A stretch of DNA of 64,000 bases. Origin: Pseudomonas sp. S35 (lineage in GTDB: Bacteria; Pseudomonadota; Gammaproteobacteria; Pseudomonadales; Pseudomonadaceae). Where the stretch lies: contig NZ_CP019431.1 in assembly GCF_009866765.1 (NCBI RefSeq), positions 992,001 to 1,056,000 on the forward strand. The letters run 5' to 3'. The position numbers and the translations under genes are program-made. Positions 8,438 through 16,006 of this stretch are shown piece after piece. The notes under the pieces are model-generated. The model made no database searches. It worked only from the letters and a program-made list of their open reading frames with translations, and had not been told where the DNA came from. The stretch's first letter is position 1. Every line of letters starts with the position of its first letter.

Positions 8438-9196
8438 ATGCCTGTAGCAAACCCTGTCGTGCGTAGTGCTTTGATTGCCCATCGCGGCGCCAGCGCCTAC
8501 GCCCCCGAAAACACTCTTGCGGCCCTGGAAATAGCGGCTGGCTTGGGAGCCCGGTGGGTGGAAGTCGACGTGAAATTGACCCGCGACGGCCAGCTCGTGG
8601 TAATTCACGACGACATGCTGGAGCGCACCACCAATGGGCGTGGCGCGGTGGCGTTGCATGACCTGGCGCTGATCCGGCAGCTCGATGCTGGTTCCTGGTT
8701 CTCCCCCACCTTTGCCGGCACCCAGGTCCCGACCTTTCAGGAAGTGGTGGAGTGCGCGTTGCGCCTGGGCCTCGGCTTGCAGGTCGAACTCAAACCGACG
8801 ATTGGCGATGACGTGGAAACTGCCGAGGCCGCGATTCCCTTGTTACGTCGGCTGTGGCCGCAAGGGCGTGGGCAGCTGTTTGTCTCCAGTTTTTCGGTGC
8901 GCTCGCTCTGCGCCGCTCGACGCCTATGGCCAGAAGTCCCGCTGGGGCTCGCCAGCCTGCTCGCCCCGGCGGATCCGGCCAGTCTGCTGGCGGAGTACGG
9001 CTGCCAGGTGCTGCATGTGTTCGATGACATGCTGGACGAGCACCACTTGCGACGGCTTCAGGCCAGCGGCGTGGAGTTCGCCGTCGCAATCATCAACAAC
9101 CCGGACCGCGCCCGCTATTTACTAGCCAACGGCGCCCAGTCAATCCTCAGTGACTACCCAGACTTGCTCACCACTACGTCATTGAGGAAGCTTTGA
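8438..9196 (+). CDS. ugpQ: Glycerophosphodiester phosphodiesterase (UgpQ-like)
   Basis: A 252-residue cytosolic-type GDPD that hydrolyses glycerophosphodiesters to glycerol-3-phosphate and an alcohol. The active-site set is visible: HRGA with His15/Arg16, PENT with Glu24, Glu42 and Asp44 in VEVDVKLTRDG, the second catalytic His57 in VIHDD, and a later metal ligand in QVELKP. There is no signal peptide, so it should act on imported diesters. It lies 16 bp after ugpC, the same arrangement as ugpQ in E. coli. It is the last gene of the cluster. Confidence 0.93.
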   Translation: MPVANPVVRSALIAHRGASAYAPENTLAALEIAAGLGARWVEVDVKLTRDGQLVVIHDDMLERTTNGRGAVALHDLALIRQLDAGSWFSPTFAGTQVPTFQEVVECALRLGLGLQVELKPTIGDDVETAEAAIPLLRRLWPQGRGQLFVSSFSVRSLCAARRLWPEVPLGLASLLAPADPASLLAEYGCQVLHVFDDMLDEHHLRRLQASGVEFAVAIINNPDRARYLLANGAQSILSDYPDLLTTTSLRKL

Positions 9197-9258
9197 TGAA
9201 CTGAGAAATAAACAGTCGCCAATGCATCTGTCACGGCATTGACATCTCAGTAGCTGGG

Positions 9259-9535
9259 TCAATTCGCCATCGGCGTCAACATGGTCGTCTCATACAGCGC
9301 CTCTTCCATCGCCGGGTCGCTGTAGCCGAACCAGTTTTGCATCAGATGAACACGCGGCAGCGCCATCAGTGGGTAGGTGGGACGACCACCTTCGGCCTTT
9401 GGATAACGTGGCGCGATCAGGGCGATAAAGGCCTTCCAAGGCAGCATCTGATTATCTCGATCAGGAACAATTCCTTACGGTCTGCTTGCGTTTTCCGGCG
9501 TACTCGGCGTCGGCGAAGATCATATGTTTCATCAT
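9259..9535 (-). pseudogene. IS5-family transposase remnant (N-terminal piece, frameshifted)
   Basis: Reading leftwards there is an IS5-type transposase N-terminus (MKHMIFADAEYAGKRKQT), then a break in frame near a lost base, then GRPTYPLMALPRVHLMQNWF and GYSDPAMEEALYETTML, which are standard for IS5/ISPs-type transposases. The match stops after about 90 residues and the catalytic DDE part is absent. A possible terminal repeat (GGGAGCCCTGAAAAA on the minus strand) lies just upstream, next to the stop of the neighbouring recombinase. This is a dead fragment left by a partial insertion or deletion. Confidence 0.8.
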
Positions 9536-9606
9536 CGAAAAGCTCGGCGACTGGCGTTGGGGCGTTTTGCCAAATCATTAAGTCTTTTTCAGGGCTCCCC
9601 TAAAAA

Positions 9607-11763
9607 TCAGCACCTTTTTGTTTCGATTTCATTTGGGGCGCGCCCGTCAAGCGTTGGAACATTGTCCAGTTTTCGAATAAGGCCGTTCAGTTTCTCCAAA
9701 TCGCCCTCCACAATGGCCTGTTCATCCGCTGTCAACGGCACCGCCTCCAGGTAACGCCCAATTGAAGCTTTGCTTTCCAGCGCTTGAGCCCTTGCACTTG
9801 CTTTCGGCAGGTTAAAATCACACCCGGCACAGGCCATGCGATGCGGGCAACTGCTCCAAAACGGGTTCGAGCAATATGAGTCGCCCAAGTCATAAAATGC
9901 GTAGGGCTCTTGCGCCTGACGCGCAATTACGTCGTGATCAATCAGAACCGAAATCAAATGAGACATCTGATCGGCCTTGGCAAAAGAGGCCGCCAGCTTG
10001 GTGGGTCGGATCCGAATATAATGCAACGTCGAACTCGGTGAGCTGTGTCCCGACCACTGCATCAATTCAATCAGTGACATGCCCTGTGGAACGCTGGCCA
10101 GCGCCGTTACCGCAGAGGCCCGACCACGGTGGCTGGTGATGCGGCCACGGCTGTCCTCCAATGGCACACCGGCTTTGGCACAAAGCATGGGAATGATCGT
10201 GCTATTGATGACGCCAGCTCCCATGCGTTTACCGCGAAACTGGAACAGGTAGCTGACTTTTTCACCGGTGCGCTGATCCAGCAGCGGTGCTTGATTGACG
10301 GGCCTTTCCAGCAGCCAGCCGTCAATGCGATCCTTGACCACGGCTGCTACGGGTTTGACGAAGGCTTTAAAGGTCTTACTGGCCGGAATGTCGAGGTAGC
10401 ACAAGGTTCCTGCAGGGACGGTGGTACCGTCCTCATGAATGACATCGCTCGACTGAGTATGGGCGCAACCGATGGCAAGTCGCCTAATTTCATTGCTGCG
10501 CAGCCCAGAATGGGTCCATACAACGGCCATTGCTTGGACCATGGACAGCGGGTAATGAATTTCCGAGAGCAAATCCTTGCGTTCTAAATTAAGACTGGCC
10601 CAGATCAATTTGAGCCAGCTTGAATCGTCAATGACGCGAGGGTTGATACCTGAATTGAAGGCCACGGACTGAGGAGTCGCCAGATGGTGCCGAGGACTGA
10701 ATTTCAACCCTCCCCAGCTCCACAGCTCAACGTCGATAAAAAAGCGTCGTACGGCTTGCAAAAAGCCCCCTTTTGAATTCGGTGCGATTGGGAGGCCAAG
10801 TCTCTTAAGTTTCGTACCTCGGCCCGACGCTAGGGCCCATTCACCAACCGTCATGCGATCTACCGCCGCAATAAACGCCGCGCAAGTCGACAGGCCCCAA
10901 TCGACAGGGGAGCTGACCCAGGGTTGCTCGCGCGCGAGCCAAATACCGGTTCTCAAGATAAAACTGTAATTGCTTTCCCGAGTGCGGGGACGCAAAGTCG
11001 ATGTGTCTCGCCACCGACGACACCACTCGACCCAGCCGGGATCAATGCCCTCAATGCTTTTTGTGCGCCAGCTCACGTAGCCGCGCATGCGCAATGGTTT
11101 TTCCAAAATCCCCAGTGCGGCAAGTCCGTGTGAAACTTTTCCAACCAACCTGGCCACACCATCGCTTCGATGCGCCTGACCTTTCAGCAAAAGCGCCTCA
11201 GTGAAGGTTTCAAGCCGCGGGTCGCCGTTTTCCAACATCAGTGCACCGAGCACACTGCTCAGAAATTGCTTGAGGTGACGTGCCTCATATCCCAGCGATT
11301 TCAACACCTGGCTTAAACGCCCATGTTCAGATTCGAATATGGTGTGACCAAAGATAAAGGATGCGTAGATCGCCGATTGGCGAAATTTCGCGATGCGTTG
11401 GGGCGTATGAAAACCACCCAAGTGGTAAGCGACCGCTGCCAGGTAAGGACGAGATCCTGCTCGGGTGTTGAGCAAGTCAAGCCATTGCATGTCTGACCAG
11501 ACCCAATAAGGGCTGCCTATCTTGCTGACCTGCCAAAGTATGGCCGCCACTGACGGCGCGGCCAATCGATCAGAAACTCCACTGTAGACGACGAGGTCAA
11601 TCAGGGGATTTATAAGCCCCGGCATGATCGATTGCAGAAAAGGCCAATCAGAACGGTAAAGGTGATTAGAAAGCACGGCCTGCTCATCATCGGACAGTAC
11701 CTCTTGCCGCGTATACCGACCCGCATCAAACGCTACATAATCCGCTGCCGATGCAAGGTTCAT
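9607..11763 (-). CDS. Large tyrosine recombinase (TnpB/integron-like element type)
   Basis: A 718-residue site-specific recombinase. The catalytic set is readable: Arg422 (HSGLRSNEI), His545 and Arg548 (SHRGR), His573 (SGHSS) and nucleophile Tyr582 (LHYIRI). A Cys-rich C-terminal region (Cys631, 639, 645 and 648, in CSNPFWSSCPHRMACAGC) may bind zinc. The long N-terminal part of about 400 residues is typical of the large partners of multi-recombinase elements, not of tRNA integrases. It overlaps the upstream 339-residue recombinase (ATGA), so the two are coupled and probably act together. All catalytic residues are intact. Confidence 0.85.
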   Translation of the reverse strand: MNLASAADYVAFDAGRYTRQEVLSDDEQAVLSNHLYRSDWPFLQSIMPGLINPLIDLVVYSGVSDRLAAPSVAAILWQVSKIGSPYWVWSDMQWLDLLNTRAGSRPYLAAVAYHLGGFHTPQRIAKFRQSAIYASFIFGHTIFESEHGRLSQVLKSLGYEARHLKQFLSSVLGALMLENGDPRLETFTEALLLKGQAHRSDGVARLVGKVSHGLAALGILEKPLRMRGYVSWRTKSIEGIDPGWVEWCRRWRDTSTLRPRTRESNYSFILRTGIWLAREQPWVSSPVDWGLSTCAAFIAAVDRMTVGEWALASGRGTKLKRLGLPIAPNSKGGFLQAVRRFFIDVELWSWGGLKFSPRHHLATPQSVAFNSGINPRVIDDSSWLKLIWASLNLERKDLLSEIHYPLSMVQAMAVVWTHSGLRSNEIRRLAIGCAHTQSSDVIHEDGTTVPAGTLCYLDIPASKTFKAFVKPVAAVVKDRIDGWLLERPVNQAPLLDQRTGEKVSYLFQFRGKRMGAGVINSTIIPMLCAKAGVPLEDSRGRITSHRGRASAVTALASVPQGMSLIELMQWSGHSSPSSTLHYIRIRPTKLAASFAKADQMSHLISVLIDHDVIARQAQEPYAFYDLGDSYCSNPFWSSCPHRMACAGCDFNLPKASARAQALESKASIGRYLEAVPLTADEQAIVEGDLEKLNGLIRKLDNVPTLDGRAPNEIETKRC

Positions 11764-12779
11764 GACAATGACTCCGAACTAAAGAGCTCACTGAACAACC
11801 GCTCATCCAAGCTACCCACTGATTTCGCCATTTTCGCGGTCAGGTCCGCGCCGGATAAGTGCAGGTACATCAGGGTGGTTTTCGGATCGCGATGACCGGC
11901 GTAGGCCGTGAGCTCATGAAGCTTCCAGCCTGCGCGAGCCAAATGCGTCAACCGCAGGTGGCGGAAGGTGTGCGTGCTGAGACCGTCAAGGTCCGACTGC
12001 CTGGCCCAGGACTCTACTGTTTTACTCCAGGTCCAGCGTGTCAGCCCCGCGCCCCGGTTGCGGTCTGAATCGGAGCGAAACAATGGTCCTTTTGTCCACC
12101 CTGCACGGTGAAGCTGCTGAAGGTGGGCCATCAAGACCGGGGCAATGCCGGGGCTGTAACACACCACCCGACTACGTCGGCCCTTTGTGGTTTCAGCCCG
12201 CACCGAGATCAGTCGGTGTGCTACGTCCAGGTCTTCGATGTTTAAGGCCACCAATTCCGCACGGCGCAGTGCCCCGCAATACGCCAGCGAGAGCATCAGT
12301 CGGTCGCGCACCGACGCGCTGGCAGCGATGCTCAGGAAATGCCGCCATTGTTCATCGTTGAAGAGGTAGGGGAGTTTGACCAGACGCGGCACCAGGCCCC
12401 GGGTAAAGCCTGCGTGAGTCGGTGGGTGGAGCAGACGTGTGTGTTGCCCACGCGGTATGGGGTTTTGCTCGCGAAGCCCTTGGAAGACCAAATGGTCATA
12501 CCACAAACGGAGGGCACTGAGACGTTGGTGCAGGGTGGCATTCGCCACCGCACTGGCTTGACCGGGGAGAAGTTGGCGGATGTAGAGTGTGATCTGCTCG
12601 AAGGTTACGGCTTCAGCGTCCCACCCAGCGCTTTCGCAGTAGCCCAGGTAATGCGCCAGACCCCGCGCATACGCATCGAGCGTAGCCGGTGCACGGCCCA
12701 GGTTACCGAGCAGTTGCAGCCACTCTTCAACACTGGGGTAGCGGTTTAGCATCACGGCATAGGAGGAGGTGGAAGTCAT
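11760..12779 (-). CDS. XerC-like tyrosine recombinase (TnpA type)
   Basis: A phage-integrase-fold recombinase with a SAM-like N-terminal domain (about residues 10-100) and a C-terminal catalytic domain. Counting from an upstream in-frame start 19 codons earlier, the catalytic residues are Arg191 (GALRRAEL), Lys218, His289/Arg292 (HTFRH), His315 (AGHRD) and Tyr324 (LMYLHL). The start used here (MTSTSSYAV) follows a GGGGAG Shine-Dalgarno sequence. It reads away from the truncated rulB gene and overlaps the large recombinase. It most likely catalysed insertion of this module into rulB. Confidence 0.86.
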   Translation of the reverse strand: MTSTSSYAVMLNRYPSVEEWLQLLGNLGRAPATLDAYARGLAHYLGYCESAGWDAEAVTFEQITLYIRQLLPGQASAVANATLHQRLSALRLWYDHLVFQGLREQNPIPRGQHTRLLHPPTHAGFTRGLVPRLVKLPYLFNDEQWRHFLSIAASASVRDRLMLSLAYCGALRRAELVALNIEDLDVAHRLISVRAETTKGRRSRVVCYSPGIAPVLMAHLQQLHRAGWTKGPLFRSDSDRNRGAGLTRWTWSKTVESWARQSDLDGLSTHTFRHLRLTHLARAGWKLHELTAYAGHRDPKTTLMYLHLSGADLTAKMAKSVGSLDERLFSELFSSESLS

Positions 12780-12844
12780 GGGAGTCTCCCCAGAACGCCA
12801 GAGGCGTTCAGCGTAGCTCAAGAAAAAGCATTCCACCTAACCTA

Positions 12845-13099
12845 CTACAACGCATAATTGCTGCTGAACGCCACGATCCCATGCCGCCGCAACGTGTCCT
12901 TGATTTGAAAATACGGTGCGCCCATTTTAACGAAGGGCTTGGCGTCGTAGCTGCGCGCAATGACGCAACCATCGTTGTTGCTCAGAACGACGATGGGCGT
13001 GCTTGACAGGTCTGGCCGGAAAACACGCTCGCAGCTGGCATAGAAACTGTTGCAGTCCGCGAGCGCGAAGACCGGCAAGGTAGGATCGAGGGCGCTCAT
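12845..13099 (-). pseudogene. rulB: rulB/umuC-type Y-family DNA polymerase, truncated after 84 codons
   Basis: The N-terminus is a clear UmuC/RulB polymerase: FALADCNSFYASCERVFRPD, then VVLSNNDGCVIARSYDAK and GIVAFSSNYAL. The protein would normally run to about 420 residues, but the homology ends at SSNYAL, followed at once by a stop. The first metal-binding Asp is present but the rest of the catalytic site is lost, so this cannot be an active polymerase. The start overlaps the rulA stop (ATGA), the normal rulAB arrangement. The break point is the edge of the recombinase module. Confidence 0.92.
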
Positions 13100-13530
13100 G
13101 ATGAATGCTCATGGTCGCGCACGCTGTAGCTGACCACGCCCCATATCACCAACTCGTCCCCTTCCATCACGTGTCTGGGCGGGAATCTTGGGTTTTCGGC
13201 CATCAACACTACCTGGCCGTCACGCATGTGAAGGCGCTTGCAAACGGACTCGGTGTTGAGGGCTGCAATTACGATATCGCCATGGCGAGCCGTTTTGCTT
13301 CGATCGACGATCACCAGGTCACCGTTGAAAATGCCGGCTCCCTGCATGCTGTCGCCCGAAATCTTCGCCAAGTACACGTGCGGCGCTCGGATCTCAAAAA
13401 GCTCATCCAGCGATATTAATTTTTCTAGGTGGTCGGCCGCCGGCGATGGAAAGCCGGCCGAGACCTGGCTGGAATACATCGGTAGAGAATGGCCACCTGT
13501 GGAAATGGGACCAAGAAGGGTCGCGCTCAT
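13096..13530 (-). CDS. rulA: RulA/UmuD-type SOS mutagenesis protease
   Basis: An S24 peptidase-family protein of 144 residues. The self-cleavage site is Ala25-Gly26 (SAGFPSPAAD). The catalytic pair is Ser61 (SGDSM) and Lys98 (VCKRL), matching Ser60 and Lys97 of E. coli UmuD. After RecA-stimulated cleavage it normally activates the UmuC/RulB polymerase, but its partner here is broken. It is presumably LexA-controlled, since a LexA-like box lies just upstream. Mobile rulAB operons give UV tolerance in Pseudomonas; this copy is probably non-functional as a pair. Confidence 0.93.
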   Translation of the reverse strand: MSATLLGPISTGGHSLPMYSSQVSAGFPSPAADHLEKLISLDELFEIRAPHVYLAKISGDSMQGAGIFNGDLVIVDRSKTARHGDIVIAALNTESVCKRLHMRDGQVVLMAENPRFPPRHVMEGDELVIWGVVSYSVRDHEHSS

Positions 13531-13548
13531 AACCTGGCCTGAATTTAA

Positions 13549-13564
13549 CTGTATGGATAGCCAG
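13549..13564. promoter_or_regulatory. LexA (SOS) box upstream of rulAB
   Basis: CTGTATGGATAGCCAG matches the gammaproteobacterial LexA site CTGT-N8-ACAG in seven of eight outer positions. It lies about 20 bp upstream of the rulA start, where repression of an SOS operon is expected. Confidence 0.7.
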
Positions 13565-13636
13565 TTAACTGTTTGCTTGATGCCACGTCAATTTGATCCG
13601 ACCGAATGCCGGTTCTGGGTCAGTGACAGTGATGGC

Positions 13637-13665
13637 ATAAAAATGGCCACCCCGAAGGTGGCCTT
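13637..13665 (-). terminator. Rho-independent terminator after the SNF2-type gene
   Basis: Minus-strand GGCCACC-TTCG-GGGTGGCC with a stable UUCG tetraloop, followed by ATTTTTAT. It lies just past the stop of the SNF2-type gene and separates the ICE core operon from rulAB. Confidence 0.8.
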
Positions 13666-13669
13666 GTGG

Positions 13670-15910
13670 TCATACAGCAATTAATTGTCTAGCAAGTGCC
13701 ATTTCTACGGAGTCGCCATCCTGATTTAGAGAGTCGAGACCAGACTCCGGTACGTCTCCCGACGTGCTCTGAGCCACCGCGATCTTTTTGGCCATCAACT
13801 GCAAGCAGGTAATCTGCGAGCTTTGCGCATAGCCAAAAAACACCACCCGCACCGGGTGTTTCTGCCCGATCCTCCATGACCGCCGTGCTGCCTGCTGAAG
13901 GGTATAGACGTTATACCCGGTCTGCATGAACGCAATGGTCGGGAAGTCGAGCAGATCCAGTCCAGTTTTTACCAGCTCCGGGTTGGTGATCAGCACGTCG
14001 ACGCCGCGATCAACCTGATCCAGGATCCAGTCCTCGCGCCTGGACGTGTCGACCGAGGCTCTAAGGACTGCCACTTTTAAGCCTGCTTGTTCCAACAACC
14101 GCTTGAGTCTGCTGGTGGTGTCTCTCGTCCCGGTGTACACGGAGTAAGCCAAAACCTTCCGATTCTTTGCTTTCTCCGATAGGCACAGGTCCAACAGCGC
14201 CTTCTCCTTCGGCATCAGTTCATCGTCTGCGAAAATCGAAGGAACAAATGCCAGTGTTTCCTTGGAGCGGGGGTGTTTCACCACCTCCGGCCGGAAACAG
14301 CAGTCAGGCCATGCCAGCAGCACGTTGAGTACCACACCCAAAAGTGTGGTATCCCGGCGAGCAAGTGCCTGGCGAAGTTCAACAGCCAATGTTCCGGCTA
14401 GCTTCTGGTAAGCCGATCCCTGATCCAATGCCATGGGTACGTCGACCAGTTCCTCCTGATAATCGGGCAAGATGTTTCCACCGATGTCTTTGAGCTTCAA
14501 AAAGACGGTGAACGGCAATACGAAACGGTGAATACCTTTCGGGCCGAAACCCGGAGCTTTCACTGTACGCACTGAGAGTTTTTTACCCTTGGCGGTTTTG
14601 TGCGACTGATTGTCCCGCTCGCTGTAAATATCCTTCAGCACGCCATGATCACGCATGAACGACATGGCTGCAGGTGCCATGCTGCCGCGTGAGTTTGGTC
14701 GGTAACCGTCCTCGATCATGCGGCAGGTAAGGATACGAAACAGAAGGTAGAACAGATCGTCGGCATAGCCCCCCATGAGCGTGCCCGTCAGCAGCACGGT
14801 TTTACGTGCTTTTGCTGCCAGCACTCCCATGGCTTGGCCCTGGGCAGAGCCGCTGTTCTTGTACTCATGCCCTTCGTCCACCACCAGCAGGTCAAAATAT
14901 CCATCAGGCAAGTAGCGTTTGATGAATTCCGTAGGTTGATAGCCGCCTTCACCAAAGCCAAACTCAATGTTGGCCATGGCACGCTCCATGCGTTTGGCCT
15001 GCCGGTCGCTGAAGATGAAGTTGCCCTTGGCGTCCATTAGATTGATGAATTCGCTGACGTTATCGATCAGCATCGAGGCGAGAAAATCCTCCCCGAAGTC
15101 ATTCAGCAATCTGTCTGCACGTATTGGGCCGATGGTCGGAATTCGGCACATCGACTTCAGTATGGTTGCTCGACGTGTTCCGTTTTCGGCCTTGCCTGGA
15201 CGCATCAGCGTCCAGAGTTGGCCATGACAGTGAGGGCAGCTTTGACGGCGTTCCTCTCGGTGAAACTCTTCGACAGTGATCCTGTTGCCTTCTAGATCCT
15301 CCAGAAGACGGCCGCAATCTGGGCAGCCTGCAAAGCGGTGTCCGCCGGCTGAGCGACGTGACCAGCACGCGGGACGCCAGTGAAACCCCATCCGCATGCG
15401 CACGCGCCCTAGGATGAAGAACTCTTGCCGACCATCGTAGGGATCTCCCAGTTGATCACGCAGCTTGAGCAGTTTGACTAGGGTATCGGGGCCGTTGAGC
15501 ACCCAAACCCGAGCATCTGGGATGGTTTCAAGAATCTCTCGCCGCCATTTATAGACCAGGTGAGGAGGTGATACGACCAGGGTGCGGCGGTAGCCAGCGC
15601 CGTGCATCACGGCCGCAACAGCAATGGCCATCATGGTTTTACCTGTGCCCATTTCGGCGTTGATGACAGCGGCCTGCTCGTTGTGGTCCAGCAGCAGTGC
15701 GGTTACGGCCTGGACAACCTCGGCTTGCGCCGGGAACGGTTGGCGTTTGAGCGTGTTCATGATCCGTTGCCGGATTTCGTTGATGTTGCCAGCGTAAACC
15801 GGTGGGTTAGAGCGGTTGAGTGAATCCAGCAACTCATCACCGAACTCGTCGATAAATTCGGTCAAACTGATGGTCAAAGGTGGGCATGCGGTGTGTGATA
15901 GGTCGTTCAT
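13670..15910 (-). CDS. SNF2-family DEAD/DEAH ATPase with inserted zinc-finger region
   Basis: A 746-residue superfamily-2 ATPase of SNF2 type, acting on DNA or DNA-protein complexes. Walker A is GTGKT (about residues 88-92), the DEAH-like box is DEGH (345-348), and a C-terminal helicase lobe ends in a QAARRSWRIGQ arginine-finger motif. Between the first motifs is a four-Cys insert (Cys196, 199, 225, 228) that should bind zinc. The start with MNDLSHTA follows a GGAG site; an upstream start lacks one. It is next to a DUF6094 methyltransferase, a pairing common in this ICE class. The role is unknown. Confidence 0.85.
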   Translation of the reverse strand: MNDLSHTACPPLTISLTEFIDEFGDELLDSLNRSNPPVYAGNINEIRQRIMNTLKRQPFPAQAEVVQAVTALLLDHNEQAAVINAEMGTGKTMMAIAVAAVMHGAGYRRTLVVSPPHLVYKWRREILETIPDARVWVLNGPDTLVKLLKLRDQLGDPYDGRQEFFILGRVRMRMGFHWRPACWSRRSAGGHRFAGCPDCGRLLEDLEGNRITVEEFHREERRQSCPHCHGQLWTLMRPGKAENGTRRATILKSMCRIPTIGPIRADRLLNDFGEDFLASMLIDNVSEFINLMDAKGNFIFSDRQAKRMERAMANIEFGFGEGGYQPTEFIKRYLPDGYFDLLVVDEGHEYKNSGSAQGQAMGVLAAKARKTVLLTGTLMGGYADDLFYLLFRILTCRMIEDGYRPNSRGSMAPAAMSFMRDHGVLKDIYSERDNQSHKTAKGKKLSVRTVKAPGFGPKGIHRFVLPFTVFLKLKDIGGNILPDYQEELVDVPMALDQGSAYQKLAGTLAVELRQALARRDTTLLGVVLNVLLAWPDCCFRPEVVKHPRSKETLAFVPSIFADDELMPKEKALLDLCLSEKAKNRKVLAYSVYTGTRDTTSRLKRLLEQAGLKVAVLRASVDTSRREDWILDQVDRGVDVLITNPELVKTGLDLLDFPTIAFMQTGYNVYTLQQAARRSWRIGQKHPVRVVFFGYAQSSQITCLQLMAKKIAVAQSTSGDVPESGLDSLNQDGDSVEMALARQLIAV

Positions 15911-15939
15911 GTTTGTTTCTCCGTAAGGAATGAAACAGG

Positions 15940-15980
15940 GCATGCACGACACCCCGACGGGTATGGTGAATACCCTGGGG
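15940..15980 (-). promoter_or_regulatory. Structured leader (pseudoknot-like) before the SNF2-type gene
   Basis: Read on the minus strand: CCCC, then hairpin GGGTA-loop-TACCC, then GGGG. The loop holds CACC, which can pair with GGTG just after the stem. It has the same architecture as the other seven leaders of this region. Confidence 0.5.
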
Positions 15981-16006
15981 TCTGTTAAGGAAATACCTTA
16001 TAAGTG

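Larger units (their letters stand above)
9607..12844 (-). mobile_element. Two-recombinase (integron-like / Tn554-like) module inserted in rulB
   Basis: Two overlapping tyrosine recombinase genes begin exactly where the rulB reading frame is lost. The right edge is the rulB junction. The left edge is unknown: an IS5 remnant directly abuts the second recombinase, and the missing 3' part of rulB is not in the window. Integron-like elements with XerC-like genes inserted in rulB are described in Pseudomonas syringae, and Tn554-type transposons also use TnpA/TnpB tyrosine recombinase pairs. No third recombinase or TnpC gene is seen. The TonB/Ugp cluster to the left could be its cargo (inference). 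Confidence 0.6.

Noticed and set aside
9246..9273. Shared TAGCTGGGTCAA motif with 21977-21988
   Set aside because: Only 12 bases and in unrelated contexts; chance match or IS5 end similarity cannot be told apart.
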